Positions 1-11,885 of a DNA stretch of 64,000 nucleotides are shown here, one piece after another. The notes below the pieces were generated by a model that saw nothing but the letters and a program-made list of their open reading frames with translations, was not told the origin of the DNA and ran no database searches. The first letter of the stretch is position 1, and each line of letters opens with the position of its first letter. Source of the stretch: Hansfordia pulvinata (Eukaryota; Ascomycota; Sordariomycetes; Xylariales); contig BJKQ01000009.1 of the NCBI GenBank assembly GCA_006538405.1, forward strand, positions 310,001-374,000, in the 5' to 3' direction. Made by a program: the position numbers and the translations under genes.

Positions 1-1108
1 GGTCTCACAAGGCTCATAGTTGGGCCATGAGGCCAGTCGTTACGAAATGTCGACTTCCGACAGTCAAGGGGATGGCTGTCCCTGCGTCCAACTAGCGCCA
101 GACCTACATGCCGGGACAAGGCCGGCACTTGGGCGGGAGGGCACGAGGGCACCCCGTGGCAAAGGTCCCTTGGGCGGCCACCGCCACGTCGAACACAGCA
201 TAGAAGGAAAAGGGGACGTCTATCCCCAATGGCGCCGGGTGCCGGTGATTTCCGTCTGCGGGAATTTTCGCCTCCCAAGAACCAAGGCGCGAGTGTGCTT
301 AGCTGAGAATCTGGACGAGAGAAGCTGCGACAACGCCGCTATCTAGGTGGGCCGCGAGACAATCTTTTGGAAGAAGTGCAGGGGGTGAACGGGAGCAGGG
401 CGCGGAAGAGTCTGCACCGAACGAGTCTTCCGCCTCGCCTCGGAGTTTATGTCATTTTGTCTCTGCCCCTGTGAGGAGCGGACGGAGTGTAACTCAAGAC
501 CTAAGAATCTGCCGCCCTCGCCTCATCCCCCCCCCCCCCCCCCCCCCCCGGGCACTACGAATACTGGTGAGCCAGTAATCTGGGTCTTCTCTTTTTTTCC
601 AAGACACGGCAGCTCAGCGCGTCTTTCGTCGTCTTTCCCAGAGACAAGAGTCACTATGTTATAAGACAGAACCAGAAGCACCTTAGCCGCGGGCTACTGT
701 CTTTGCCTACTTCTACAAGTCCCAAAAGCGTCCCGGCTGAAAAGAAGAGAGGATTCGCTCAAATTTTCTCTCATTTAGTGATATTTCGCCTCGCATCCAC
801 GAAGGAGTCGTGAATAGCTTCTTCCACGCAACATTGTCGCCTCCTATCAAGGTATAGAGCACGAGAAGGACGACAGTTGCAAGACCTGAAATTTCAGCAG
901 TTTCGGCGCGCCATTGTGTCACTTCCCTTCAAGTCAAGGACACCACCAACACCCAGCCCGGGGGCATAGGAGACGCAGCTCACATCCATCGACCGCATCA
1001 AGACGCCACAAGACGCCACAAGCCCACAGCAAGCGATGCTAGCGACAATCGACTGATCATCCCGCCCTTCAGCAGTTGTCCCTGGATCCGAGGCATCCAT
1101 CGAAGGCT
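1..1108. other. intergenic, left edge of window
   Basis: No credible coding region is seen on either strand. The stretch holds a run of 23 C at 527-549, and it ends in the leader of the first MFS gene. A piece of an upstream gene cut by the window edge cannot be excluded, but nothing in the first kilobase reads like a conserved protein. Confidence 0.6.
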
Positions 1109-2997
1109 ATGACTGTCCTCCACGACGAAGCAGCGGGCCAGAAGCGCCTCGAGGCGGCCTTGGCATCTCGGGGGCTGGAACTGGCGGCTGACGGTGACTG
1201 GAAGCGCGTACGCTGGTCGGCGACATGCCCGCGGCATCCGCGCAACTGGCCTGGGTGGCGCAAGGGCTACGACTCGGGTGTTGTCATTTTCCTCGAGTGT
1301 TTCTGGTATGTTCGCCGCTCATCTCCCGACTTGCGCGCAAACAGACAATCCTGCCTTGCATGGGAAGGAATGGAAAACGGCAAACGAATACACAGGACGA
1401 AGAGACAATCCCGCTGACCTCAATATCTAAACACTTAGTACTGCTATCAGCACTGCCGGCGTGAGTTCACACCACATCTTCCCAAGTCTCCCATCCGTTC
1501 AAGCCTGCAAGACCTAGAACGAGGTTACGGCTTATTGACAGACTCGTGACTGACGTGGGTTCCCGTTAGAGCATCGCGGCGGAGCATATCAGCCACGAGT
1601 ACAGAATCGGGCGACCGCTGGCGATTTTCCTTACCGTGTCACTGTCAGTATTGCATCGACTCGATCTTTTCCCAGATATTTGCAATATTGACACTTCACA
1701 CCCACCCGCTCAGATACCTCATCGGCCAGCTCACGGGTGGTATCATATTTCCAGCCTTTTCCGAGACTTTCGGGCGCAAGAGGCTCTACGTTGTCAGCAC
1801 GGGGCTGTATAGCGCACTGTGCCTGATGGTCGGGGCAGTGCCCTCGCTGTCTGGCGTGGCGGCGGCGCGCTTCCTCTCCGGACTCCTGTCGTCTATCCCG
1901 ACCACCGTCGTGGCTGGCAGCATCGAGGACATGTACAATTCGAAGGACCGTGTCTGGATGATTTTTATCTGGGCTACCGTCGCCAGCGCCGGTGTGTGCT
2001 TGGGTCCGATACTCGGTGCCTACATCGCGGCCGGCCTCGGATGGTCAGTGTCCAACGCAGTCAAGGAGGAGCGAAAGCTAACTTCGAGAGCAGGAAATGG
2101 ATCTTTTATGTGGCATCCATCATCACGGCTGTCCTGACGCTGCTTCTCCTCGGAATTCGCGAGTCGCGCCCGTCGCTGCTCCTGGAAAGACAGGTCGAGA
2201 AGCTGAGAGTCGAAAGCGGCATCCACACGCTCACATGTTCGAATCCAGACCGGATGCCCGACGTGCAGACCTTCTTCCGGACCGCCCTCTTCCGTCCGGT
2301 TCGTCTTTTCGTGACGGAGCCCATTGTGTTCTTGGTGGCTATGATTGCAGCCACCTCGCTTGGGCTTATATATCTCTTCACCGAGGCGCTTCCCTTGGTG
2401 TACGGATCAATGGGGTTCTCGGGGACGGCGTCGACGCTCCCGCTCATTGCCATTATTCTCGGCTTCTGCCTGGGATTTCTAACGCGGACGTACGACCACT
2501 TCCTGATTGCGCGATACCAGCGAGAAGGCCGCACCCTGGAGCCCGAGACCAAGCTATTTGGATTCTGGCTGGCAGCGCCTCTGGCGGCCGTCGGGCTGTG
2601 GCTGTTTGCGTGGACCATTCCGCCTCTGGTCCCAGGCGTACACTGGGTGGCGCCGACGGCTGGGCTTGTACTGGTAGGGTTCGCGACCAACGAGTTCGAG
2701 GCCACGCTGGGAGGGTATCTGGCGGACAGTTATCTGTCGTACGCAGCCAGCGGGTTCGCGGTGCTGTCGATGGTGCGCTCGGGGCTGTCGGCGGCGTTCC
2801 CACTATTTGCGACGCAAATGTTCGAAGGGCTGGGGCCCAACGTGGCCGCGTCGGTCCTGGCGGCGGCGGCGACTGTCTTCTGCGTCGTGCCGCCGCTGTT
2901 TGCGCGCTATGGCAAGCGGATACGGTCCCGGAGCCGGTTCGCGCAGTACAGTCTGCAGGTGTATCGTGAGAACGGAATAGACGTGGATGGGTACTGA
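1109..2997 (+). CDS. MFS multidrug/polyamine-type transporter (TPO1-like, DHA1)
   Basis: Five exons fit: 1109-1305, 1439-1460, 1570-1643, 1714-2043 and 2094-2997, giving 508 residues in frame throughout. The start ATG at 1109 is the first one in frame with the conserved HPRNWPGWRK segment that precedes TM1 in fungal TPO1-like transporters. Exon 2 is a 22-nt microexon encoding TAISTAG, the normal end of TM1. Later signatures are FSETFGRKRLYV (motif A, loop 2-3) and LGPILGAYIAAGLGW (motif C, TM5), which mark a 12-TM proton antiporter. Length matches the family (about 480-550). Family members export drugs or polyamines at the plasma membrane; the substrate here is not predictable. Introns 3 and 4 both start with GTCAGT, a minority donor, but the joins restore conserved residues (SLYLIGQ and GWKWIFYV). 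No linked biosynthetic genes are adjacent. Confidence 0.88.
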
Positions 2998-5766
2998 TTG
3001 ATCCAGCTTGGCATCCGCCATCCACAACCTACCAGCCTGACATGCCTCATTCTCGCGCCGCATGTGATGCCGGTGAAGGTACCTAGGCTACCTAACATAC
3101 TCGTAGCCACGACCCAGCATGACAAGCCTGACGTGCACTGGGGCCGGGCTGCACAGTGGGCATTGTGACGGGCGACTAATGTAGGGCGAGGTCGCCCAGA
3201 TAGGCGCTCATTCGTTGGCCTGGATGCTTGCTGGATCGTTCGTGCGTGATGTGGCTGGCCACTGTTGGGTCGGCAGCGGAGCGAGCACAGTGAGTCCTTG
3301 TCGACTATGGAGTGGCTCGGCCGGATCGGTGGAGTGCATATGCACAAGCGAGAGCGAGCATTAGTCGTAGATAGACAGGTAGCAGCATGCGGCCCAATGC
3401 CAAAGGCGGGGATGGTCCAGCACTGGATGGCATGTAGGGGGCATTGGGCGCGGTCTACCGGATTGTGAGGGTTGCATGATGGGTTGGGTGGAAGAAGCCG
3501 ACTGGAGGGGTGGATGAGGGCGACAGCCTCGGGGACGACGGGGACGGGTTGAGGAAGACCTGCGGTGCCTGCCTGCCCGCCTGCCCTTGGCTGTTTGATC
3601 AATCCACCGGTGCGCAGTGAAGCGCATGCGCCGGATCAGACATGTATTGCATGCAGTGACGTTCAATCGACAACGTTGGATGGTCCACGATTTGTCGTGG
3701 GGAACTGAATGGAGGCCAGCACCAGGAACAGTATTCAATGCTTTAGCATCCCCTTTTTATATTACTCGTAATATGATCCATCACCATCCTGCGACTTTCG
3801 CCTCATCACCATACTAGATGTTGGCTTTGTTCTAGGACGACACTCGTACATTACATACCCAAGGCATTGAGGATGCGCCCCAGGGGCCAGGCTCGTCACA
3901 ATAGCAAACCTGCTAGCTCCCAGTGGAGGAGGAGGGGGGGAGGGAGCTGCAAGTTGCGGTGTAGAGTATTAATCGTCGCCACGGAGTTGGCCGCTGGACG
4001 CCCTCGATGCAGGAAGACCTAACGGTACCCCGGCATTGCTCGGAGCACATGCCGAGGATGGAGTGGTGAATACATAGGGGAATACACCCTCGAGATACCT
4101 ATGAGACGACTCTCAGCTTCGGACTGGAGTGGAAGTGTAGGCTAATGCTTGGGCATAGGACCCTTGCTTGGCCTCTCGTTCGGCTACTGTCTGAGACCGA
4201 GCGAAGGGTAGATGCACTGGTTAGAGGTCAGTCGCGTGCCTCGGCCAACGCCTCTGCGGCGTTGGGCTGGGGTAAGGTACGGGGGCTGATGACTTCCAGT
4301 GGGAGTCCAGTCGATATACGAGGAGTGCTAGCTGTGTTCTGCTCTGTGCCGGACGGAATTTTACAAGCCGAGGATCCCTGGTCTCCCAGAACCGATCTAC
4401 AACTGGGGCGAACGGTACGTGCGACGATTCTGTATCAAGGCAGGAAGTCTGAGGGGGTAGTGATCTATCCCATTTGACGTACACCTGGAATACTTGCTCG
4501 GCTTTGGGGGCACTGGGGTTCCGGCTGGGCTGCCAACGCCGGAAACACGGCCACCGAAACATGCTTGGGTGCTTGCGTCGGTGGGTGCCCAGAGCTGAAG
4601 CCATCGCAAGACTTTATTGGAAATTGTTGAATCAAGGCCATCAATTTGGCTTGCGATAGGGTACGAGTACTCGTTAACGCGCAGAATGCATGAGGGCCGG
4701 CGTGTACAGTACTGGATCTAGGCAGGCCAGCCCAGCATGGATCCGATTGGGAGATGAGACCATCATGTGGTACCTCACTCGGGGACGCGGGCGAACACGC
4801 GTGCTCAATTGATGGCCGCCTCTGCCGCCCTTAAGGTCGATGGGAGTGGGCCAGGACCCCTGGACGACAGCGTGCACTCGGAGGTATACAAATTCGACGC
4901 CGACCCCCAGCGACGCCGACACGTGTGTACCGTACTCGTAATCTGGGTCCCATTAGGCCGCAAGTCATCTCTCCACGTTCACAGTCGCGGTCAAAGCCGA
5001 CAACAGCATGCCGGGAACGTGGCACCGTGGCCGGCATCTCTCGTGGGTTTGAAGATACTTGAGATATAGGCACAATGGATGCTGGCGCGAGAACATGAAG
5101 AGATGGATACTCGTACGCGTGTGCTCTAGAGGACGAGTAGTCGTACGAGTACTGGCAGGTACCTTCAGACACGGGCGGGCAGGGTGCTTGCGCAAGTACG
5201 AGTACCCGACCCCAGACGCGGGCTAAGCCGACGCGGGCCAAGTCACGGCTGGCAGCAATAAACTCAGGATCCAGACTAGCGGATGGGCACCAGAGATTAT
5301 CATCTCCCCCTTTTACCCGTGGCCACCTCCATTGTCGCCCTGGCCGAGGCCATATCGCCAACGAGAGACCCCTCCCGACTTTTTTCTCCCCCTTCCTCCG
5401 TGCAAGCCTCCCCCTCCAGCATCGACTTGCCCGCCGCCGACTGCGCACGTCCGCTGCCTTTCTTCCATCCCCGTCGGCTGCCCGCTGCTACTACGTGCCC
5501 CTCCCCGCGCCATCACAGGTCAGCTCTCCTCAGTGAATGCCCACCTCAAGCTGCCCCCATGACCCAACAAGCCATGCTGCCGCAATCACAAACGTGGCAT
5601 TGATATGCTGACACGGATCGGTTAGCAGCAGCCTCCCCTGTTCTGCTTCATTGTTCGATTCCCTTCGCTGCGGATCTCGAAATAGATATAGATATCCGGT
5701 ACCCCTGGCGAATCGGCCAGCCTCAACTCGGCATTGGACCGCCGATATACTTGTAAAGAACCGAGC
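2998..5766. other. intergenic region rich in TACTCGTA octamers
   Basis: No convincing gene is seen. TACTCGTA or its complement lies at 3098, 3763, 4662, 4933, 5108, 5144 and 5197. TAGGTACCT-type motifs lie near 3079 and 5158. From about 5290 to 5560 the + strand is C/T-rich, as expected for the promoter and leader of the coiled-coil gene that starts at 5767. Confidence 0.6.
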
Positions 5767-8700
5767 ATGTCTGAATCCGAGAGCTTCGAAGTCGTCCAGC
5801 CTGAGGAGTCGGTCCTCTCCGGCGAAGAGACGGCCGGTACTACTGGCTCAGCCGCCACCGAGTCCCCCAAGTCTCCCGCCAAGTCGACCACTTCCAAGGA
5901 CGCTGGCGCCGCCCCCAAGCGCCCCGGGACCACCACCTCATCGCTGCGGCGCCCTGGCACCACCACCACGGCCGCGTCCAAGACGCCGGGCACTGCCACA
6001 GCCGCATCGAGCACCGCCAGAGCGACAGGCGGCCTGACCAAGGCCCCGACTCGCCCCCGGCCGGGACCACCGTCAAGCGCCCTGCCGGCACCAGTTCTGT
6101 CGCCAGCCATCGCTCTCAGCCCTCCGCTTCCGAAGATGAAAAGAAGAAGTCCACTTTGACCTCGTCAGCTGCGCGCAGAACCTCGGCTGTCCCCGGCAGC
6201 CTGTCCTCGCCTCCTCCGAAAACCACCAGCCGGCCTTCCCTCGCTGCCTCCACGTCTGCTGCTCGAAAGCCTCCGACTACTACCCCTACCACTGCTCCAA
6301 GAACGGCCGTTGGCACGACGAGGACCGCTACTACCGCCACCCGACCCGGCACGACCACAACAGCTACAGACCCCAAGAAGCGCCTCTCGACCGTTGGGGG
6401 CGCAGCGGCCACTGCCAGAACCACTACTACGCGGCCCGCTTCGACCTCTGCTGCCAAGGAGGTCGAGGAGCTTAAGACAAAGCTCGCGGAAAAGGAAGCC
6501 GAGGTGGACACCCTCAAGGCTCAGGTCGGCTCGTCTGAGGACAAGATCGCAGAGCTGGAGGAGAAGATCCAGACTGCTGTCTCATCCGCCGAAGGTGCTG
6601 ACGGTGCCTCGCGTGAGGGCGATGGCGACCTCGTTGCGTCGCTCAAGGCTGCGCATGCCACCGAGACCGAGTCTCTGGGCACCCAGGTGACTGACGCCGT
6701 AGAGAAACTCAAAGCTGCCGAGGAGGAGCTGTCCAACCACAAAGCGCAGCTTGCCGAAACCATCAGTGCTCGCGACAGCAAAGATACCGAGATCACGGAC
6801 CTCCAAAGTCGGCTTGATTCTTTACAGCTTGACAAGACTGCCAACTCCGGCGATGCCGAGGCGGCCTTGGCGAAGGCTACCGAAGAACACGCAGCAAAAT
6901 TGGAGGAACTACAAAAGACCCTTGAGGATGAACACAGCGCCGCAGTGGAGGCATTGAAAGCAGCACACTCCTCAGAACTGGAAAAGAGCAACGCGGCTTC
7001 CGGCGATCATGAAAGCGCCCTCCAGGAGCTCAAAGGCGCCAACGAGACTCTGCAGAAGCAGGTCGACGATCTCAACACGTCCTCGGAGAACGACGGGGCT
7101 GCCACGGCGTCGAGAATCACCGAACTGGAAGTACAGCTAGCCGAATTGAAGGCTGCGGCCGAGAAGGACAAGGAAGCCCTGGCGACTTCTCAAGCTGAGC
7201 TGGAGGAAGTCAAGGCGCAGTTGGCTGACTCGATGGCCCTGGTTGAATCTACGAAGGAGGAGCTCACCAAATTCAAAGCTGATTTTGATTCCATGCAACA
7301 GGAGCTGAGCAAGGCCAAAGCGGATGCCACTTCGACAGCCGGTCTTTCTGGCCAGATCACCTCGATGCAAGACGAATACGAGAGACTGAAGTCTGAGCAT
7401 AAGTCATCTATGGATACGCACGAGAAGCAGCTTCAGCAGATTTCCAAGGACTACGAGGACGAAATCGAAAGCCTGAAGGGTGACGCGTTCTTCAAGCGCA
7501 AGTTTCAGGTGCTCGAGGAAGAGCACAATGATTTGAAGAAGACGCACGGAGCCCTCGAGGAGACACACGGCGACCTGAAGCAGAAGTTTGACGACCTGGA
7601 TGGAACTCACACCAAAGACGGGAAGAGCCACTCTGAGGAGATCGAGGCCTCCAAGGCTGCCCATGCCGCAGTGGTTGAGTCGTTGGCCGCCAAAGAACAG
7701 GACCACAAGGATGCCCTGGAGGCTTTACAAGCTAGTCACGCCATGGAACTGGAAGCTGCCAAGAGCGGTGCCTCAACGGACAAGGACGCCCACATCGCCG
7801 AGTTGGAGGAGCTCAAGGCTAGCCACGCCAAGCAAATCGAGTCTCTGAAAGCCGAGAGCGATGCCGTGCTGGCTAAAGAGATTGAGGATCTTAAAGCAAC
7901 CCAGGTGGAGGCGCTCGGTATTAGCAAGCAGGAGGCAGATGCTGTCCTGTCTGAACTGAAGGCCAGCCACGCCGAAGAACTGGCGTCCAAGGAAGCAGAT
8001 GGCAGTGCAGCAGCAGAGCAGGTCTCCAATCTTAGGGCGTCACTTGAGGATGTTCAATCCCAGCTTGAGCAGGCTGTCTCGAAGCACGCCGAGGAACTTT
8101 CCGCCGCCAAACAAGATGGTAGTGCATCGAGCGAACAGCTTTCTGCGCTTGAAACCTCCCTCAAAGAGGCCCAGGCCGAGCTGGAGGCTGCCAAATCAAC
8201 CCACGCCGAGGCTCTCGCTGCGGCCCACGCCGATGGCAACACCGCAAGTCAGGAGCTGGCCGCAATGAAGCCTTTACTCGAGTCGACGCAGACTGAGCTT
8301 GCAAGAGCCAAGGATGACTTGTCTGCTGCACAGGCGGACGGTAGCGCCACCAGCGAGCAACTCTTATCTCTTAAGAGTTCGCTTGAAGCGGCCCAAGTTG
8401 AGCTGGACCAAGCCAAGGCCAAACACGCCGAAGAATTGTCAGCAGCCCAGGCCGACGGCACCGCAACCACGGAACAAATTGCAGCTCTCAAGGCGCAACT
8501 TGAGGAGGCTCACACTGAACTGTCACAAGCCAAGACCAAACATGCCGAGGAGTTATCCACTGCTCAGGCTGAGGGGTCCGCTACGACTGATCAAATCACC
8601 GCGCTCAAGACCCAACTCGAGGAGGCTCAGGCCGAGCTTGAGAAGGCCAAGGCTTCGCATGAAGAGAACCTTGCGGCGTCTCAGGCCCACGCGCAGGGTT

Positions 8701-10325
8701 TCGAGGCAGAGCTAGAGAAGGCCAAGGCCGAGCACGCTCAATACTTGGAGGATGAGAAGAAGCGAGTTGATGAGTCTCACTCGGCAGCCGTGGAGGAATT
8801 GATCACGGCCCACGCCCAGGCGCTCCAGGCTACCAAGGACGAGTCTTCCGGATCTCACAAGGGACAGCTGGACGCGCTCGAAGCCAAGCACAACGAAGCT
8901 CTCGAGACGCTTGCCAAGGACCACGAAAGCAAGCTGTCCGCAGTTACTGCGGAGCTCTCCCAGCACCAAGCCTCCAACGCCGAGCAAGATACCGCTCTCA
9001 ATGCTGCGAAGGAGGCCCTCGCCAGCGCGCAGGAGCAGAGGCAAAGCCTGGAGGCGGAGCTTGCCGACGCCAAGTCCAAGGCTGCAGAGCTCGTCAAGGT
9101 CCAGGAAGAGGCCAACGAGTTCCACCAGCAGCTGGCAGAGGCCAAGATGGCCAACGTCGAGCTGATGGCCGAGGTAGACGCGGTCAAGAACCAGAAGCCC
9201 GACACATCGGAGGCCGATGCACTGAAAGCCGAGCTCGAGTCGCTGAAGAAGGCGCACGCAGAAGAGGTTCAGAAGCTGAGCGACGCTTCTACTGCGGCAG
9301 CGGCCGACCTCGAGGCGCTCAACAGGGACTTGGCTGAGTCCCGACAGACCAACACCAAGTCATCCAGTGACCATGAGAGCATGAGGCAAACCTTGGAGGC
9401 CATGGTTGCGGATCTCGAGAACGTGAAGAGGGCGCACGAGGCAGCCAAGGACGATGCCCTGTTGGCACAGAAGGATCTGGAAGCCCACAGGAACGAGACC
9501 GATGCCAAGTCGAAAAACGCCGAAGCCGACTACAAGGACATGCATGAGACGCTGACGAGCATGGTCGAAGAGGAGCAAAAGAAGCGGGCAGAGGCCGAGA
9601 AGCAGATGCGTGACGTGCAGTCGCGGTTTGCCGAGATGGAGGCGCAGTTGAAGGTTAAGGATGCGGAGATAGCCGAGGTGAGTCGAGAATAGACCTGCGC
9701 GGACCTGCACAGACCTTGCCCCAAAGTACCGCATATGACTCGACAGCGTGCAATCTGGTTCTGACATGTTGCGACTAGGCCAAGGCGACAGCGCCGGCCC
9801 CGAAGAAGGGCCTCTCGGCGAGCCGGTTCGCCAACCACGACGGCGACGAAGCCAACGAGGGTGAGCAAGACCCCAGCGACGACAAGGCCTCCGAAGATGC
9901 TGGGGAGGAGCTTGATCATTCGTCGTCAGCCATGAGTGCGGTGCGCAAGACCTCCTTCGTAACAGCCCAACCCCACACGTCGGCTGGTGCAGGATGACGG
10001 CCCCCGCGGCTTTCTCTACCGGCCCATCCACTACATGATAAGCCGGCAGTAGCAAATGAAGCTAACTTTTTTGTTCTCGCAGCTGGCTCAGGCTAACTTG
10101 ACGCTCCAAGGACTTCGGTCCATTGACGCCGACATGCGGGAGCGGAATCGAGAGTGAGTCAGGCTTGGACGGGCACAAGCGGGTTGACTTGATTGCTGAC
10201 GCGTGAACAGAATGCTCCACTCCATTAGCAACGGGCTTCCGAAGCACAAGCAAGACGGTCTGGCCAGGCTGCGGTCGCATGAAGAGATGCGATCGTCGAC
10301 GTCGTCCGAGACGAGGACGGGCTAA
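5767..10325 (+). CDS. very long coiled-coil protein with disordered N-terminus (one apparent frameshift)
   Basis: Exons 5767-9677, 9779-9940, 10083-10153 and 10211-10325 give 1419 residues if one C is added to the five-C run at 6054-6058. As given, the frame breaks there. No GT donor lies nearby that could make it an intron, and both sides read as one Thr/Pro/Ala/Ser-rich segment. Residues 1 to about 230 are low-complexity and basic. From about 231 to near the end the protein is almost unbroken Glu/Lys/Ala/Leu coiled coil, including six tandem 39-residue repeats (residues 733-962). The last two exons encode a compact tail, starting LAQANLTLQGLRSIDAD, that looks better conserved than the rod. 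No catalytic domain is visible. Such proteins are often called 'M protein repeat' proteins in fungi; a scaffold or tether role is only inference. The intron at 9941 uses the unusual donor GTGCGC, so the 3' joins are less certain than the rod. Confidence 0.8.
7962..8651 (+). repeat. six tandem 39-residue coiled-coil repeats (one unit is 35 residues)
   Basis: Units run from an A/S-x-HAEEL start through an ADGSA-like kink to a TSLEEAQAELEKAK-like end. Unit lengths are 39, 39, 39, 35, 39 and 39. The spacing is conserved although the codons differ, so the duplication is old or under protein-level selection. 39 is not a multiple of 7, so each unit shifts the heptad register; the Asp-Gly step probably marks a skip. 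Confidence 0.75.
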
Positions 10326-11885
10326 GGTGCGCAGACCGAGAACATGTTGTGTACCTGGCTGAGCTCGGGATGCAACGCAAGGCGCACGAAGCATGGCGAC
10401 CTAGGAGATGGTTTAATTGATGCTGTAGGATGGGGTTGAATGCGAAGGCATCTGATGTTTTGACTCTTGTTCTTGTACTCTTATCTTCCCCAGGGGCACA
10501 CATCCATGGGGCTCATCATGGATGTATTGTAGCGATTTCCGATTATTACCCCGCCAGTAGCAGCACTGTTTACTCGTATACCCCCTCCGCTTGGATGCAT
10601 CAAGTCCCGCTTACTCGTGCGGCTATTTCTAATCAGCTCGTTTGGGGCTACTCGCAAGACCGTGTGTTTGAGCTAGACGACTGGAGGCTCCCTTGTGTCC
10701 CTGCTTCTACCTTTCCCGACAGGAAATGTGATTCTCGACATGGGCGCGCCCAGTTGTCGGTCCCACGAATGGAAGGCGGGGGTACCAGACTTGTGAACAT
10801 GGCGCTCCGCGGGCCGGGGCTTACGAGTACCAGAAAGTGCCTGGCCCCTCGGGAAAACGAGTAGGTACCTAAGGCTGGGCAGCTCAAGTACCTGCACCTC
10901 ATGTATGTAGGTGCCTAAGGCACCTATGTAAGGGTATCGACGTTGAAAAAGGGAGGAATCCACGGCTGGCCGATGCCCCAGCTTCCCGCTTCAAACCCCC
11001 ATTGCACGGTCACGGGTACCGCGACTCTGCAGTATGAGTACAATCCGTTTAAGGTACTTACACCTATTTGTTTGCCCCACGAAAGCGATGCGCATTCGGG
11101 ATGCTGGTTACGTCAGTGTTACGAGCTGGTTGAAGCGGCTGTAAGAGAATCGCATTTCCAGAGCATTTTGCCAATGTGCAAGCGCGGCGGGAGATGTTCG
11201 CATGTACCCGACGCCCCAATTTGCCAGCCACGGATACCCGTACCAGACATGGGTGCCGGCACGGTGGCAAAAGTAAATGCCAGTCTCGATTCCCATCCAT
11301 GGAAAGGGTTCTCAGTTCTCCCACACAACTCTATCTACTACATGCATCTACCCAATCTGTCGCGGGGTCCCCTTGCTGGAGCAGCGATCCAGATAAACGC
11401 CGGCCAAGGTTGCCGGCATCCCTCATCGCGCACTCGCCGGCTGCCGGAACACAAGGTCCGCCCGTTCCCCGCCTCCGAGCTGCCCCTCCAGTGACACCCG
11501 ACTGGACGCAGAAACCAACGCCCGGGAATCGCTGGTTCAAGTTTCGGTCGCAGCCCGAGTCGCCCCGCCCCGTTGTGATGCTTCTAGCCGACTCGTCGTC
11601 GCCGCGCGGCTGATTTCCACGTCCCGACTCGGACCCCCTCTCGCTTCATTTACCCTCCGCCATCTGCTATTGTCACCTCCCAAGACACGGACGTCGCCCT
11701 GCAGCCCACGGCCACAACTGAAATCCAACGATATCGACCGGGCGGCGCTCGCCACCCCCTCCTCGCCGCCGTGTGGCCCGTGAATATTTCAGCTCGCAGG
11801 CAGCCTCGAGAGCCCGGACCTGATCTTTCCAATTATTTCTTCGCCCTCTGCATGACGGCGCCGGCTCTGGTGTTTTAGCGCCCTC
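10326..11885. other. intergenic
   Basis: No convincing gene is seen. TACTCGTA-type octamers lie at 10571 and 10822. TAGGTACCTAAG-like sequence lies at about 10862, and a 19-nt inverted repeat at 10908-10926. The last 250 bases before 11886 are pyrimidine-rich, a probable leader for the histidine kinase gene. Confidence 0.6.
10908..10926. repeat. perfect 19-nt inverted repeat (TAGGTGCCT, one base, AGGCACCTA)
   Basis: Two 9-nt arms are exact reverse complements around a single A. It belongs to the TAGGTACCT-like motif family found elsewhere between genes (about 3079, 33929, 49724). It could be a dimeric protein-binding site, but no target gene can be assigned. Confidence 0.7.

Noticed and set aside
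5767..6159. Separate small gene encoding only the Thr/Pro-rich head
   Set aside because: One added C at 6054-6058 joins it without a seam to the coiled-coil protein; the following segment lacks its own start near the break.
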